A stretch of 64,000 nucleotides of DNA from Varroa destructor (GCF_002443255.2 NW_019211456.1:28393341-28457340), one strand, 5' to 3'. Counted from the stretch's first letter, positions 52,001 to 63,303 are shown. Numbers and translations: made by a program. Notes: generated by a model not told the origin, from the sequence alone.

Positions 52001-52409
52001 ACACTTATGTGAGTATCATTTTGAGCTTGCAACTGCTTCAGCAAGAATCACTGATATCAGAGCAAGCAGTTATTATTCTGCCTCTTCAAACTGACATTTC
52101 CTTTGGATGGCCGAACATATTTTGGGTCGACTTGACTATTCGGAGTTAAACCCAATTCTTTTCTTGGCAATAAAGTCTACAAACTATCCATGAGCCATGA
52201 ATTTACTCGATCATACTTTTTGAGCGTAAAAATTACTCACAGCACTGAAAAAATAGCTCCTAACGATTCAGGTCCGGCAGCGTCGGTAGGTCCTGGAGAA
52301 GGGCTGGGTGAGCCGCTAGCACCTTGTACAGCCTGTAGGGTTGCTTGGAGTACTTTGAGATCGACGTCGCTGCCGATCAGCTGCGATACAGTTGCCAGAG
52401 TTAGGTCAT
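38471..52409 (-). CDS. Unidentified Q-rich, coiled-coil, acidic-tailed protein (5' end missing)
   Basis: I do not recognise this family. Five minus-strand exons join in phase to at least 526 aa: 52241-52409, 40004-40349, 39445-39787, 39070-39290 and 38471-38974. Donors are GTGAGT, GTGAGC, GTGTGT and GTAAGT. Acceptors are TTTTAG, CTGCAG, CCACAG, TTCTAG and CTCTAG. In order the protein has a hydrophobic helix (TLATVSQLIGSDVDLKVLQ), a Ser/Pro linker, SLGAIFSVLQQQGMNGALAR, an acidic/Ala helix, a Gly/Ser stretch and 15 Gln. A Pro/Ser/Gln/His-rich region with eight Gln follows, then a basic patch (TKRRR), a coiled coil (EKRTFYKEMTKLCGTV on into VEKLRLVRMKEAALVAQV) and a highly acidic C-terminus. 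This suggests a nuclear cofactor, but that is inference from composition. The phases at every junction agree, including across the 11.9-kb intron. The upstream exon must end in one base; I could not find it. Confidence 0.72.
40019..40063 (-). repeat. Coding (CAA)13 tract, 15-glutamine run
   Basis: On the minus strand the codons are CAG, thirteen CAA, then CAG, in frame in the Q-rich gene. It is almost pure, so length may vary between individuals. It lies a few codons before the end of its exon. Confidence 0.95.
48595..48735. other. Isolated GC- and CpG-rich island within the intron
   Basis: About 140 bases are strikingly GC-rich (GTCGCCGCCGCCGGCGCGGG) in a much more AT-rich intron. Three plus frames run most of its length. 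It ends on the plus strand at a donor-like AAA|GTAAGA. It could be an alternative first exon or a CpG-rich regulatory element. Confidence 0.35.
49871..50023 (-). other. Short coding-like ORF in the intron (50 aa)
   Basis: The minus frame reads MRSRKLLKRLANERAVAFIE and continues as an amphipathic helix (ELKKSFDADDEAG) before a stop at 49871-49873. The frame stays open upstream of the ATG to about 50,110. A GTAAGT inside the start of the ORF (AGCC|GTAAGTTG) could instead be a donor. The plus strand also has an open frame across the same island. I cannot tell which strand, if any, is translated. Confidence 0.2.
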
Positions 52410-55400
52410 CTAAAACAAATCAAAAAAGACCCAAAAGTCTAAAATTTACCACTTGCTCCAAAAATATATAGATACCGATATGAAATATTAGTTATCTCGG
52501 AGTACTTTTTAGTAACGAACAACGTCATTATCTAATGGTACGGATCTTCCAGTATTCGGGTATATCAATATGATTCTAGCATTTTACACAGGTTCATAAC
52601 TGAACGTCAGTGGAGGATACCATTCAACGAAATGACACGTTTCCTTATTAGTTTGTTCATTTTTTTAGGAACCACCGACACTCGTTGTGATATGAAAAGC
52701 TGCTGCCATGAAGAAAGCAAGCTCTACAATTCGGAGTGAATTGAAAGTTTACTTTGTCAACGTACAGCGTCCATGTTCACAATGGCTGATATGTTGTAGC
52801 TGGCAATAACTAGTTATCATGCAGGAACATCGAGAAGGTGATCCAAACAAAGTTGGGGTAATAAGGTTAGAAATTTTCTGATTATCGCCGAATAGTGGAC
52901 TGCTTTCGAAAAACTTCCCAAGAAGAATACTCCCATTGTCTTATACCTCTCAAAGATTTACAGGCTGCTCTAATTAGCCAAACAGGCCGGGCCAAGGATT
53001 TCGTCAAGTAACGCATTTGCGAATTCGTGACCATTTTTTTTTGGTGGCGAATGCTTTTACGCAAAAGTACATTAGCTTGACCTGCGTCATTTAGGTATAG
53101 ATTTTTAAATCTATCGACGATAAACTTACTTTTAATTGCAGAAAAAGAGGAAGTAGGAAGTAGATATTCTTGAGTATACGATAGTTTGTAGAGATGTCCT
53201 TGGCTCTTTCATAGACATGTCGAAGCTACTCGGAACATTTTCCTCAATAACACATGTATATGTAATTTATGATTATTGAGATTAGCGTATAGCAAGGCGC
53301 TTAGTCAATGCAAATATTTGCAAGTAAAGATGTACATAGTATAGGATATTGTACTGAGGTAGACGATGGCAGCTTCCGTCAGACAAAACACCAGCCCAGT
53401 CGTAAAGCCGACCGGACAGTTTCCTCTCCGAAAAAGCAACCCTCTCAATACGGATTTGGCAACATGGCTCAAGGAAGACATGTCTCCTAGATTTATATGT
53501 CTATGCACTTCCCTCAAACGAAGGAACTGACACTCATAATTTGTCTTTACTTGTGATCTCGTGCGTAATAGATATCAATTTTGACTTAATATGATGAGCA
53601 GTAGCCGACGACGGTGGGTGTCACGATAAGGGGATGAGAAGTGACTTAAGGATAGCTGACCTTTACTCTGTATTTCGTAAAAAATATTGTACCTAGATGT
53701 GTAAGAACAAGCTGCCTAACTTATTTTAGCATATGCTTTTAACCTTAGAATGCAATTTAGACAACATAAAGAAAGTTGCCCTTTGGATTTGCCGACGTCT
53801 TTGGGGTATATACTGTGAGTGCGAAATTCGAACGCGGTGGACCTATCGAATATTTTTTTCACGAGTGTACAATCATTTTTTTGGGCAGAATGCTTTACTT
53901 TTTTTCTTCCCTGCTACATTCACTCAACACCAGCTTGCGTACAGCGATTCTAGTATTTTCTGCAGTAGTGTAGTAATACCAGACTTGCCCATTGACAGGA
54001 AAGATACTGACATAATCTAGATCCGTACTTTGGCTTACACTCTATTTTTTTTTATTTTTTATCTTTCCGTGAAAATTGGATAAATTAAAAAAGCTTCGCT
54101 TGTTCGCTTAGATCGCTTGTTCTCAGGCCCCTGCCCCGAAAAGTCCTTGATTGTATCAACCCTGATCGCAAGTTCACCAACGCTTCTTCTGAAACTACAG
54201 CAAAAGCTTAACATAACTACATTTGTAGAGTCTTCATATATCTTCTAACAGCACATCCTAAACGGCGGGCAATTTTAATGAGCGACAACACGGCGCTTCT
54301 AATTCTAGGACTGAGCGACCCACCAGCCAGCCGCTGATGTACTAATCTTGTCTATTGTAGTTGTGGCAGTGGCTGTCTCGATAGTTATAAATAAATACCC
54401 ATTTTGTTCTCTTCTCTTTTCCTCGGTGACTCCTTCTTCCAACCAAAACGTTTCCTTTACTTTCTAAAGAGTCTCACTGTCGCCAGCGGTCGTTGCGTCT
54501 CTATCGAACTGCGCATTCAGTCGTTCGTAGGTCATTTGGTTTGTATGTCCAGGTCTACAACTCCAGTCTACTGGTATGATGCGTTTGCTTTCCTCGCAAC
54601 CGCAGCGACCTCGTCTTAGCACAACTCGAAGAGCGATGAAAACAACGGTGGAAGCAATCGGAGTTGGTATTGAGGGTAGCTGCTATGCGAGGGTAGTAGT
54701 AAGTTATGTAGGAATAGCAGCATGAGATTCTTCGGCTGTATGCAGCGGTGTTAGACACCTTTCGTGTACTGATCGTTTGACCGTTGTCGCTGGTTCCGTG
54801 TCCATGGCTTTTTCCCGCTCGCTGTGCTTCGCGTTTTGTTATGGTCCCTAGGTCTTTTTCGTTGTCGACGTGTGTTCGTTGACAGCTTTCCCTTTTGGCC
54901 ACCCTCTATAATTACTCTCTTTACCTTTCACTGTCTCACTTCAATATTATATGGCAAAAAGCAGGAAATCGTCGTAATAGTAATACTAGTAGTACTACTA
55001 GCACCAGCCCAAGCGATGGCTGTGCTTGTGTTGTCGTTGTACGGTCTGTCATGTAAAATCAAGTCAGAAAAGTCAACTCGTTACTAGAAGGAGCATTCGA
55101 GCACTTCAGCAAAAGGGATGCGAACACAGAGCTGTCACTCAAAATTGAAGGCGGCAGCGACAACGAGCATTACTTCAGTTCTTCCGTCTCCGTCGTTTTT
55201 TCCGTCTCGAGCAACAGCGGCAGCAGCGGCATCAACAACAATATGGGCAGTTGTCCGTAAACTGATTGACTGTCTGACCGACGAAGGTTTTGAAGCATAT
55301 ATTCCAGCAGCATGAACAACAAGTGCAGCAACTTCCGCGGCACCGGCGACGATCAAATCATTTCTAAGCCTCTCTTCGATCCGCGTCTTGCAACAGTAAC

Positions 55401-57001
55401 GGGCGCCAAGCAGACACTTCTTCCATCCCTATAATAGTAAACCCCTTCCCCCATCATTAATAGACCCCTAGAATCTCACAAGAGAAGCTAGCTAAAATCA
55501 GAGGATAAAGACAACGATGCTAAGCGCTACTCAAACGCTACTCGTCCCGGCTGTTGCTATACAGTAAAGCCAGTAGCAGTCGCTAGGTGAGTGAGCTGGT
55601 AAGATCGGAAATCGAGACCCTGTGTCCGTCAACAATAGAATGCGCGTGAGCACGACGTCCACGATGCGGTGACAGCGCCAGACGCATCCCCGGCCTGTTC
55701 AGCAGCGGAGAATCAACTATATCCTTTGTTGCTGTTGTTGTCGTTGCAACAGTGCGAATTCGCGAAGAGACACGCTTTGTATGCTGTCTTTTTTCTACTT
55801 CACTTAAGAGAAAAAAGCAAAGTTTTGCTGTTACTGTTGTTGGGTCCTGGGCAATACCAATATGGTATCAACAAATAACTAATGCACAATTGTTATTGTG
55901 GAGGTAAACATGCGCAAGAGAGAAGGTAAGGAACATAAGCTAGACAAATAAATTGACAAAGGGCTCAAGCGCGCAGATATGTTATTACAAAAAGAAACAG
56001 AGACGTGTTTTTACTTATTCGGCTGCGCACATGTGTTGATATAAATGAGTTTTTATACTTCGCCTCGTCTAGTATCACACATCACTTACATTGAAATGTA
56101 TGTTTGTAATAATGAAAATAGCAGTGAAAAAATCTAGCACTGGCGAGTATGGAAGCTTTACGAAGCGTTGTCAAAAAACAACAAATAAGCTTCTAAGCAT
56201 ATCAAGTCTAGCTTACTCTTATTTGTCAACACACACTACGTAGAGATGAAAAACAAAGGATCAAGTATAAAACTTTAGATTAAATCTTAATGTCTTTTGT
56301 TCGATTTGTCAATTATATACCAAACATTTGGTTCAAACCGGTGTTTGATCGGATTACTGGTATGACGGACCGTTACATAACACGGCCTCGTATAAGGCAA
56401 ACTTTCCTAATTTATTAATTGATAAATAAACCATCAAGCGGTCAATGTTCTCGTCTATAATATCCATTGCCGATCTGATGTCAAAAGCGTTACAAAGTGG
56501 TGCAATTATAGACCTGTAGCAAATGAATTTTCAACTAAATGCAGCCCTAAGTATCATGCTGTTAGCGAATGGCTGAGAGCTAGCGCCAATATCTAAATAC
56601 TTGTTTTTTGCCGAGCAGGTGAAAACAATGCAGCTACAACTGTTGGGCAAAGGCGAAATAAGTGTCTATACCTATACATTGGTTTCACCATACGACAATG
56701 ATCATCCACAGATAATACAGGCTAGTAAATCGTTGTAATTAACTAACTAACGCGGTCCGCACACATCATTGGATAGCTTGAGATCTCTTTCTGTGTGCAT
56801 ATTCTGCTAATACGAACATATCTACAAGTTAGGAGGTACGAAAAGGTCCTACATAGTAGCAAAACGCAGTTCACAAATGTGGCAAGGAAATATTCGTATG
56901 TGGGTGTCTGCAGGGCTCGCCTAGAATTTTTTGTCACGCAAAAATATCGCCATCATCAGCCGTACCGTTTATAGAGATCCGGTACGTCTCCGATGAACTA
57001 G
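52410..57001. other. Unannotated stretch with GC-richer, trinucleotide-rich blocks
   Basis: Bases 52.4-54.3 kb are AT-rich with only short ORFs. Bases 54.4-55.9 kb hold CAG/GCA and CGA runs on both strands and look like leader or promoter sequence. The missing 5' exons of the minus-strand Q-rich gene should lie to the right of 52,409, but I found no exon with a phase-1 donor that I trust. A plus ORF near 53776 (PFGFADVFGVYTVSAKFERG) looks protein-like for about 30 residues only. Confidence 0.35.
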
Positions 57002-57181
57002 TTGCAAGCTGTTATTTGTTGTAGCTTTCTGGTTCTGTTCACGAGTCTCCTTATTTTATTTTTTGCAACCAATTCATGTTTTACCCGAAATATCGGTACG
57101 TCGTCGCCCAGTCCGGACGTCATTTCATCCGATCGATACTTGACTAGACTCTGCGAGCTTCTCCGCAAGATCGACCACTAA
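57002..57181 (+). CDS. Possible 3'-terminal exon: hydrophobic segment plus short C-terminal tail
   Basis: I do not recognise this sequence. The frame is open from 57002, just after an in-frame TAG, and stops at 57179-57181. It has no ATG, so it would need an upstream exon. A TTGTTGTAG acceptor-like site ends at 57024. The peptide starts with a hydrophobic stretch (FLVLFTSLLILFFATNSCF), which could be a membrane span or part of a signal peptide. It continues SSPSPDVISSDRYLTRLCEL and ends LRKIDH. The tail uses many C-ending codons (GAC, GTC, TAC, CTC, TGC, CGC, ATC), unlike the flanks. AATAAA follows 145 bases later. Together these suggest a real last exon of a small secreted or membrane protein, but evidence is modest. 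Confidence 0.3.
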   Translation: MQAVICCSFLVLFTSLLILFFATNSCFTRNIGTSSPSPDVISSDRYLTRLCELLRKIDH

Positions 57182-57325
57182 AACACAAGACTAAAGCTAT
57201 AAATGTTTGGGCTGATACTTGGTTTGCTTCGTTTGGAAAGAGTTGTATTACTACGATGCATGTCTCTACCTATTCACGTACACGTTTATGTATATAAAGG
57301 AAAGCCAGTGCAGTAACCAAACAAA

Positions 57326-57331
57326 AATAAA
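57326..57331 (+). promoter_or_regulatory. Possible poly(A) signal AATAAA
   Basis: AATAAA lies 145 bases after the stop of the possible terminal exon at 57002-57181. It is the only positional support for a transcript end here. Confidence 0.25.
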
Positions 57332-57559
57332 AGCAGGCGTCTTGTATAAACAGGCCGCACCAACGATTCTCCATTGTCGCTCATGTTTTTCTTCTCCTTC
57401 CCTATTCTCTGTTGCTTTTTCAATTCCTAGCCGAAATTTTGATAGTTCCACCCTTATATACCTGGCTTATTTCAGCATTCTTTTTCCCTGCTGTATTTTC
57501 CCTTCCTATCCATCGTCGTTGCTATATGGCTTCTATCTGTCTCTGAGTTTCTCATTCGT

Positions 57560-59300
57560 TCGTACCCCTTTTTTTTGATACACTACCACATCTATATATC
57601 TATTTATATATTATTATTATTCCTCGTCTTTGTCTTTTTCGTTATACTTCGTATACTTTTTGTTCACGTTTGCTTGTCCCCAGCAGAGCTCTCCGTTGTC
57701 GGAGAGGAGCGGCAGGATTGGCGGAGCTGCTTCGGTTCCCCAGCGCGGAAGGAAGGAAAGAGGGCCATGTCTCGTGAGGAACTTTGCATGCGCGTTCAGT
57801 TGATCCCCCATTGGTTCGTTATTTCTTCTTTCGTTACTTTCTACGTCTCACCAGTTAATAAGCGCGGTCGATATCGCTAGAACGGTGGTTCATTTCGTCG
57901 GCCTGGCCGGTGCCTTGTCTCGTGCCGCTGCTTTTGCACCAGTCGAACGAACGGGCGAATCACAGCGTCGAAGACGGCAACGTCAATGCCGTAGATTGCT
58001 GTATATTGCTGATATTGCTGATGCTTCTGCTGCTGCTGCTGCTGCTTTTGGCTTAATTCTTCTGGAAGCGCAGACGAAGAATTCGAAGACGAAAAAGTAA
58101 AGAACAAGCATCTTCAATTCGAGCCCCCTAGCGGCGCACGGCCGCCTGAACGAACGCAACGTCGAGTCAGGAGAGCAAATCCGAAATGTGAACGAACTGT
58201 ACACTAACTGTAGGGCGGCAGCTAGCGGCAGCGGCGACTCTGGCGGTAGCAGCAGCAGTAACGAAAACGAAGAAAACGACAACAACGAGAAAAGTCCAAG
58301 CGGAGAGTCGACAGCTGAGCGGTTGAGCGCCGGCTCTTGGCGCTCGGTTCGACTCGACCTGACTCGGCGACCAGCACGCTTTTTCTGCTCACGACTAAGA
58401 GGACGCTTCTTCCATCAGCAACAGCGTCAACAGTAGAAACGACTTCCATAACAACAGCAGGCGATAGCAGCAGCAGTAACAGCGGCAACAGCAACATACT
58501 TTGCCGCCGGTTCTGCCTCGAGCATGGCTTTTGCTAGAGATATTGAAACTGTTGCTGTCGTCATCGTCGCGGTCGATTGATGTTGAAGTGAAGTAAAATC
58601 AGTCGCTGCTCCTGCTCCTGCTTCAACTAGCAGCTGCTGAAAGCTGCTGAAGATTCTGCAGCAACGGCTTCGGCTTCGGCCTCTACCGCCGCTGCGCGGC
58701 AATCGATCGATAAAATGGCGGATCGATCGAGGCGAACAAGAACGAACTACTTTCTGCTAAAAGAAGCAAATCTTCAGAGAGGTAGTTGCTCGAGTAGCAT
58801 CAGGATCAACAACAAGAACATCAGCGTCGTCAGGAGAAAAAGGAGCTATGGAAGAACGAAAGAAGAGCGGCATCCCTCGCGAACAAGGAGTAAGCCAGCG
58901 AGCCGCAAAGCGGTTAGCGTCGAAGCACCACCGTACGAAAGCGGCGACGTCCTGAGCGACTGAACGAGTGAGTGAACGCTTTGGAACTCGGAGCAATTCC
59001 ACTGATGCCGCTACGAGGGTCGTCGGTTTTGCTGCCGCCGTCGCTAGTGTCGGCGCAGGACGGCCGTGTAATTTTAGCTGCTCTGTCTGTAGGCCGCTGG
59101 CCTGACGGTCGCAAACGATGTCTTCATAGTTATATTGGCCTTTATCGGATAAGAACCAAGGAGAGTAGTGAGACGCTCTGGAACAACCGCTGGACAGTCA
59201 GCTCACACCAGCCCTATGCTATAAAAGGGGTCCGTCGAATACCCTCGATTTTAATATATACGAACTGATTAGTTTTATCATGAGTAGCAGCAAGAGCAAC
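57560..59300. promoter_or_regulatory. GC-rich trinucleotide-repeat block, likely promoter and 5' leader
   Basis: The block is rich in GCT/CAG/GCA repeats (for example GCT runs at 58024-58047) and in GCGG. All six frames contain open stretches, so the ORFs here are not evidence of coding. At 58712-58723 lies AAAATGGCGGAT, which matches the YY1/Pleiohomeotic core ATGGCGG and overlaps a possible start. It is flanked by ATCGATCGAT and GATCGATCGA, similar to DRE/BEAF CGATA elements. The ATG there opens an 82-codon basic ORF (MADRSRRTRTNYFLLKEANL...) and another ORF follows from 58972. Either may be an upstream ORF of a gene that continues to the right. Confidence 0.35.
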
Positions 59301-61080
59301 CGCACGAACGGGTAACGTTACCATTCTTTAACATTAGTATTATAATCGTGACTATTTATCTCCATGAAGAACAAGAGGGTATGCATAAAGCCGTATTTGT
59401 TTCATGTGCTCAGTATGGAACGAGTTTGCATCTCAAGCGATTAAAACGTACCGAATCGATACCATCATACGGCTAGCGAGATCTAAGGTAAATAGAGTCC
59501 TAAGTGTCATATTTGTAAACCCATAAAAGTAAATTAACAATAGGATTTTTGCGATGAGAAAATATAAATGCAACATACATATCCCATCTGCCCTTTGTAT
59601 GTCGAGCTTGCATAGTAAAATGGATGCGACGAATACCCTTAACAGCAAGTCTATGGCCTAAACCGTTTCAGCCATAGATCGAGGTATTTATTAGGTAAGT
59701 AAATTGGGCGTGCAAGCAGCCGTGCTCGACTAAGGACAAAGCGTGCGACTACACGTCTGAGCTGTAACGAGACTGCGGCATGCAAACGCAATCAAAAGGT
59801 CAAATTTTCCCTATTGGCGCTCGTTTCTGAATGCGGTTTTCAAGATAATATACAATCCGCTATGGCTCATAATTACCACATAGAATAGCAGACGTTGAGT
59901 ATCAGTATTCTACATGCAAGTATTTATTTTTTTTTAACTGTGAGCATTTAGCTATGCCGAAGTTCCTCGAAGGATAGTGTCCCGTAGTAACTTTGATTTT
60001 TAAAATTTAGCGCGCTATTGAAGAAGCAAGTGTACTTATCCTAATGGCAGAATGAGAGACAAGTAGTGTATCAACGACTCAGCGTGCTTGTCAGCGAGCG
60101 TCTCCAAGCGCCACCTGCCGTAGCGAATATACAACGCTCATATATAATTAATCACAGTACCATATTACGTTGGCTTAGGTTGTATAGAATGCTAACAGGC
60201 GTTACCTGCTTCGCTAGGAAAAATTTAAGCTTCGTAGACATATAAGGATTTATCAGTTTCAATGTAGCTAGCAGTAACCGCTCGATCGAAGATCGACTAG
60301 CGAGTAATTAATGCTCAATCATGTTTCAATAAAATTCAAAAAAACAATGCATACATGCAGCTATCATTCGACTAGACTTCATGTGTTAAATGAGGAATCT
60401 TTAACGCTACGCCGCTTTTGTTTAAATCATATCAAAATCATATAAATTCCACCAAGTCTACTATAGAAGTCTGCAGATTGCCGACTATCCCATGTACACT
60501 TAAAAAGCGCTTTTGATAAAGCAACATTTTTTAAGTTGTCGTAGTACGTGTTCTACGTTAACGTCATCTACTAGTCGTATCAGCGACGACTGAAGTGTTA
60601 TACAGTTGTAGGCTGCTGACGTCCCGCAACTCATTAAGCATCAAATCAAACATTTTACGGCGCAATGATTCTACTATTTTGAGACAGACCCTATCCAGGT
60701 GAACTGGGTTACATCCAGTGCAGCTGGTGTAACTCGCGTGTAATTTTCAAACCAGCATCGTTTCTAAAGTTTCAATTGTATCAGCAGGAATGTTAATCGT
60801 CATACTTATTTGTAGAATAGGCGCAATAGATGAATTTTATAGAAAAGAAGAAAGCTGCTGAATCACTAAGATCATTGACAAGTAAGCGCCTATCGGCTTC
60901 GTGACGAAACACCCTTCATCTCACCGCAGCACAAACGACGAATGTATACGATAGGAATGCATAAACCACTGTACATTACTGATTGCCTATGTTGCCGCTA
61001 CTTCGCCTGCTGCTGGCGCCATTGCCGTCGGAAATACCAGCCTTTGTAGACAATAACATTGAGTGAGAGGAGGACAAGGA
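59301..61080. other. AT-rich spacer, nothing recognised
   Basis: Only short ORFs without domains occur on either strand. I see no repeats or RNA genes. Confidence 0.4.
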
Positions 61081-61083
61081 GGA

Positions 61084-61145
61084 GGCTGGCTGACTGACTG
61101 GCTGGCCGGCCCGCCGGCCGGCCGGCCGGTCGGCTGGCTGGCTGG
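61084..61145. repeat. (GGCT/GGCC)n tetranucleotide microsatellite
   Basis: The run consists of GGCT, GACT and CCGG units, with a fully self-complementary core of repeated CCGG. It lies just before a GC-balanced block (61.15-61.7 kb). Confidence 0.9.
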
Positions 61146-61154
61146 TGTAAATTA

Positions 61155-61488
61155 ATGTGGCCTATGGCCGATGGCGAACAGCGGCCGCTGCGACTTCACC
61201 GGTCACCGAAGCGCAAGAACGTAAACAATGTGAATACGGGTGTGAAGACCATCGCATCGGCGTTGCTGCCATCACTAACATCACCAATATCGCCTCTGTT
61301 ATTCTTGCTTCCACGGGCATCCCAGGCTAATTCCAAGAGGAATCTACACAGAATGGTTCTCGTGTTTGGTGTCCGGCAGCGGTGGCAGCTATTTTCGTCG
61401 CTGAGTGGAAATTTCGGCGGGTTTGTACCCTCTCAGCCTAGCTGTAGCCTATGTATGCGCGGATGCGGGCTAGGGCGGCTTCGTCGGC
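61155..61488 (+). other. Open frame ending in a donor; possible first exon
   Basis: An ATG at 61155 opens a 113-codon frame. It starts MWPMADGEQRPLRLHRSPKR, is basic and hydrophobic by turns, and runs to a GTGAGT donor-like site at about 61489. I see no domain. It follows the CCGG microsatellite and may be leader sequence rather than coding. Confidence 0.2.
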
Positions 61489-62880
61489 CTGTGTGAGTAC
61501 CTCTCTATGCGTAATTGTGTTTGGGCGTACGAGTAACTTCACGGCCGCGTGCACCTTCAACGCTGAGCGTCTTTCAGCGTCCACGGGCGTTCTATCTCGC
61601 ACACGGGTGCGTTCGTTAGATCGCTGCTGGCTTCATATTATCAAAACGAGAACGAAGAGTGCAGCTGAGGAGCTAAGATGAAGAGTGGAGAAGAGTCGGA
61701 AAGATGTTGCTACTGCGAATACCGCAGCTGCTGGAAGGAGTAGCAAAAGGATGGAGCAAAGAATCATTAAAATTACGCTACCTGCCGGAGCAGCTTTACG
61801 CAACTCTATGACAGGCGCAAGCAGCTAGACGCTGCTGCTGTTGATGACTGGTCGGACGGATGAACTGGTAGATGGTCACCCTCCCTTGAGAGAACGATAC
61901 TCGATTTTGATGCCAACTCGACTGACAAGATAGAGCGATGAAGAGGGGGAGTGACTGCGCACAAAGAAAAGAAAAAAAAGGTGTTCGAGCTTTGGTAGGT
62001 ACTAGAGAACCGAGCCTTACGGTCTGGATTTTGCCTCGTCTTAGAAAAGGGCTAAAATGTTCGAGACACAGTAGGTCTCATTTGTATTCCATCAACAATT
62101 GAAAGGAACATTAATAGCAGAGGTTGTCATATGCCCATCTCATCAGTCAAATCGATCTGTGTTTTAGGATAACTACATGTGTGCTATGCATGGTAAATGT
62201 CCTCAGGCACTAGCAACTAGTCGATTTGGTTAAGTGAGTCACATTAGCTTGATGTTGTCGAGAAGTTGAAAGCACGCTCAATTCGATGGGCTCATTCAGC
62301 GCTCCCTGTTCACTGATGGGAGTAGCTAAATAAATCGATATGGAAGAATCATTGATTTAGCAGAACTATTCCCGATAGTGTTATAAATTGTCCCCCACCC
62401 TTCTATGTATTTCGAAAGTAAACATCTCTATTGATAAGGTTTAAAACTGACCTAATTAATGTATGTGTGAAAGAGTTTATAACTGCTACAAACTTCTGTA
62501 TGTATTGTCAGTTACTGCACTAGCGGGATTATAGCATTAGGCCGACTAAACCCACCTTGCAAGCAACGGTTTGATCGCTACGATACGTAGGCTTTTAAGT
62601 GATTTCACATAGAAAAAGTAGCACACTGCATCGGTCGTCATGCTGCACTGACTACCAACAAAGAATAAATAAGTCGCCATTCCGGGCGCCATTCCAGATT
62701 TATTGATACGCTTTAATATCCAGTTCGTTTAAAGCAATATAGACATTTTGCTAAGTAGTCAACTAATGGGCTATCATCAGGACAAATAGATATAGAAAAA
62801 ATGGCAGAGTTTCAGACTGCAACATGGTAGAGCCAATAGACCAGTCTTGGAATTGTTCGTTGGTAGTTTTGCTTTAAGCT

Positions 62881-62906
62881 ATCACCTAGCTACGTTGCTA
62901 GGTGAT
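62881..62906. repeat. Perfect 10-bp inverted repeat with 6-base loop
   Basis: ATCACCTAGC, then a six-base loop, then GCTAGGTGAT. The two arms are exact reverse complements. The hairpin is too short for a typical pre-miRNA and may be a palindromic protein site or chance. Confidence 0.7.
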
Positions 62907-63252
62907 GATGACGATGCAGACTAATTCTATATGATATCTAAAGTTTAGCTTAATTTACAAAAGCTCAACTGAACACCAATTAGAATTTTGAATGAAAATA
63001 TTCTATTACGTATCCTAGCTCGTGTTATGCCATTTTATAATACGTCTGCTGTTTTTTTTTTCAGAAATCGTCCTCGGAAGGCAATTTGCTGAACTGGAAG
63101 TGGAGATTACAATCGTCATAGAAAAGCTGTTCTAAACGGTTCACGGGTGTCCAATAGGGAGCTACGCTTGTGCGCTAAACATGACCTAGTACTATGATCA
63201 TCCATCAATTAAACATTGGGCTACGGTGTTTAACACGTGTTTTTTTCGTTCT

Positions 63253-63303
63253 CCTTAAAGCCGACAGACCCCCCAGTAAGTCTCGTCGGCTTTTCGTATA
63301 AGG
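63253..63303. repeat. 51-bp interrupted inverted repeat
   Basis: The inner arms are AAAGCCGAC and GTCGGCTTT (9 bp, perfect), extended by AGAC/GTCT past a one-base bulge. CCTTA and TAAGG close the outside. The loop is a C-run plus AGTAA. It could form a stable stem-loop on either strand. Confidence 0.75.

Larger units (their letters stand above)
40350..52240 (-). other. 11.9-kb intron of the Q-rich gene, with coding-like islands
   Basis: The background is AT-rich. GC-richer islands lie at 41.5-42.2, 45.1-45.8, 46.7-48.0, 48.59-48.75, 49.9-50.2 and 51.1-51.5 kb. Several islands have open frames on both strands. Examples are a minus ORF at 41304-41735 with no ATG and a TTTAG acceptor-like site before it, and plus ORFs at 41021-41320, 43090-43380 and 43487-43678. 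A plus ORF at 42243-42455 begins with a signal-peptide-like segment (ARIFTLLIALMLSTTTAQ). None carries a domain I can name, and no set joins cleanly. They may be alternative first exons, nested genes or enhancers. Confidence 0.4.

Noticed and set aside
53776..53973. Plus ORF with FGFADVFGVYTVSAKFERGG
   Set aside because: The start faintly resembles membrane glycoprotein sequence, but the rest is Phe-rich and without splice sites or homologous motif.
57877..58700. Many overlapping ORFs in all six frames
   Set aside because: They result from trinucleotide repeats, which keep all frames open. None has a domain.
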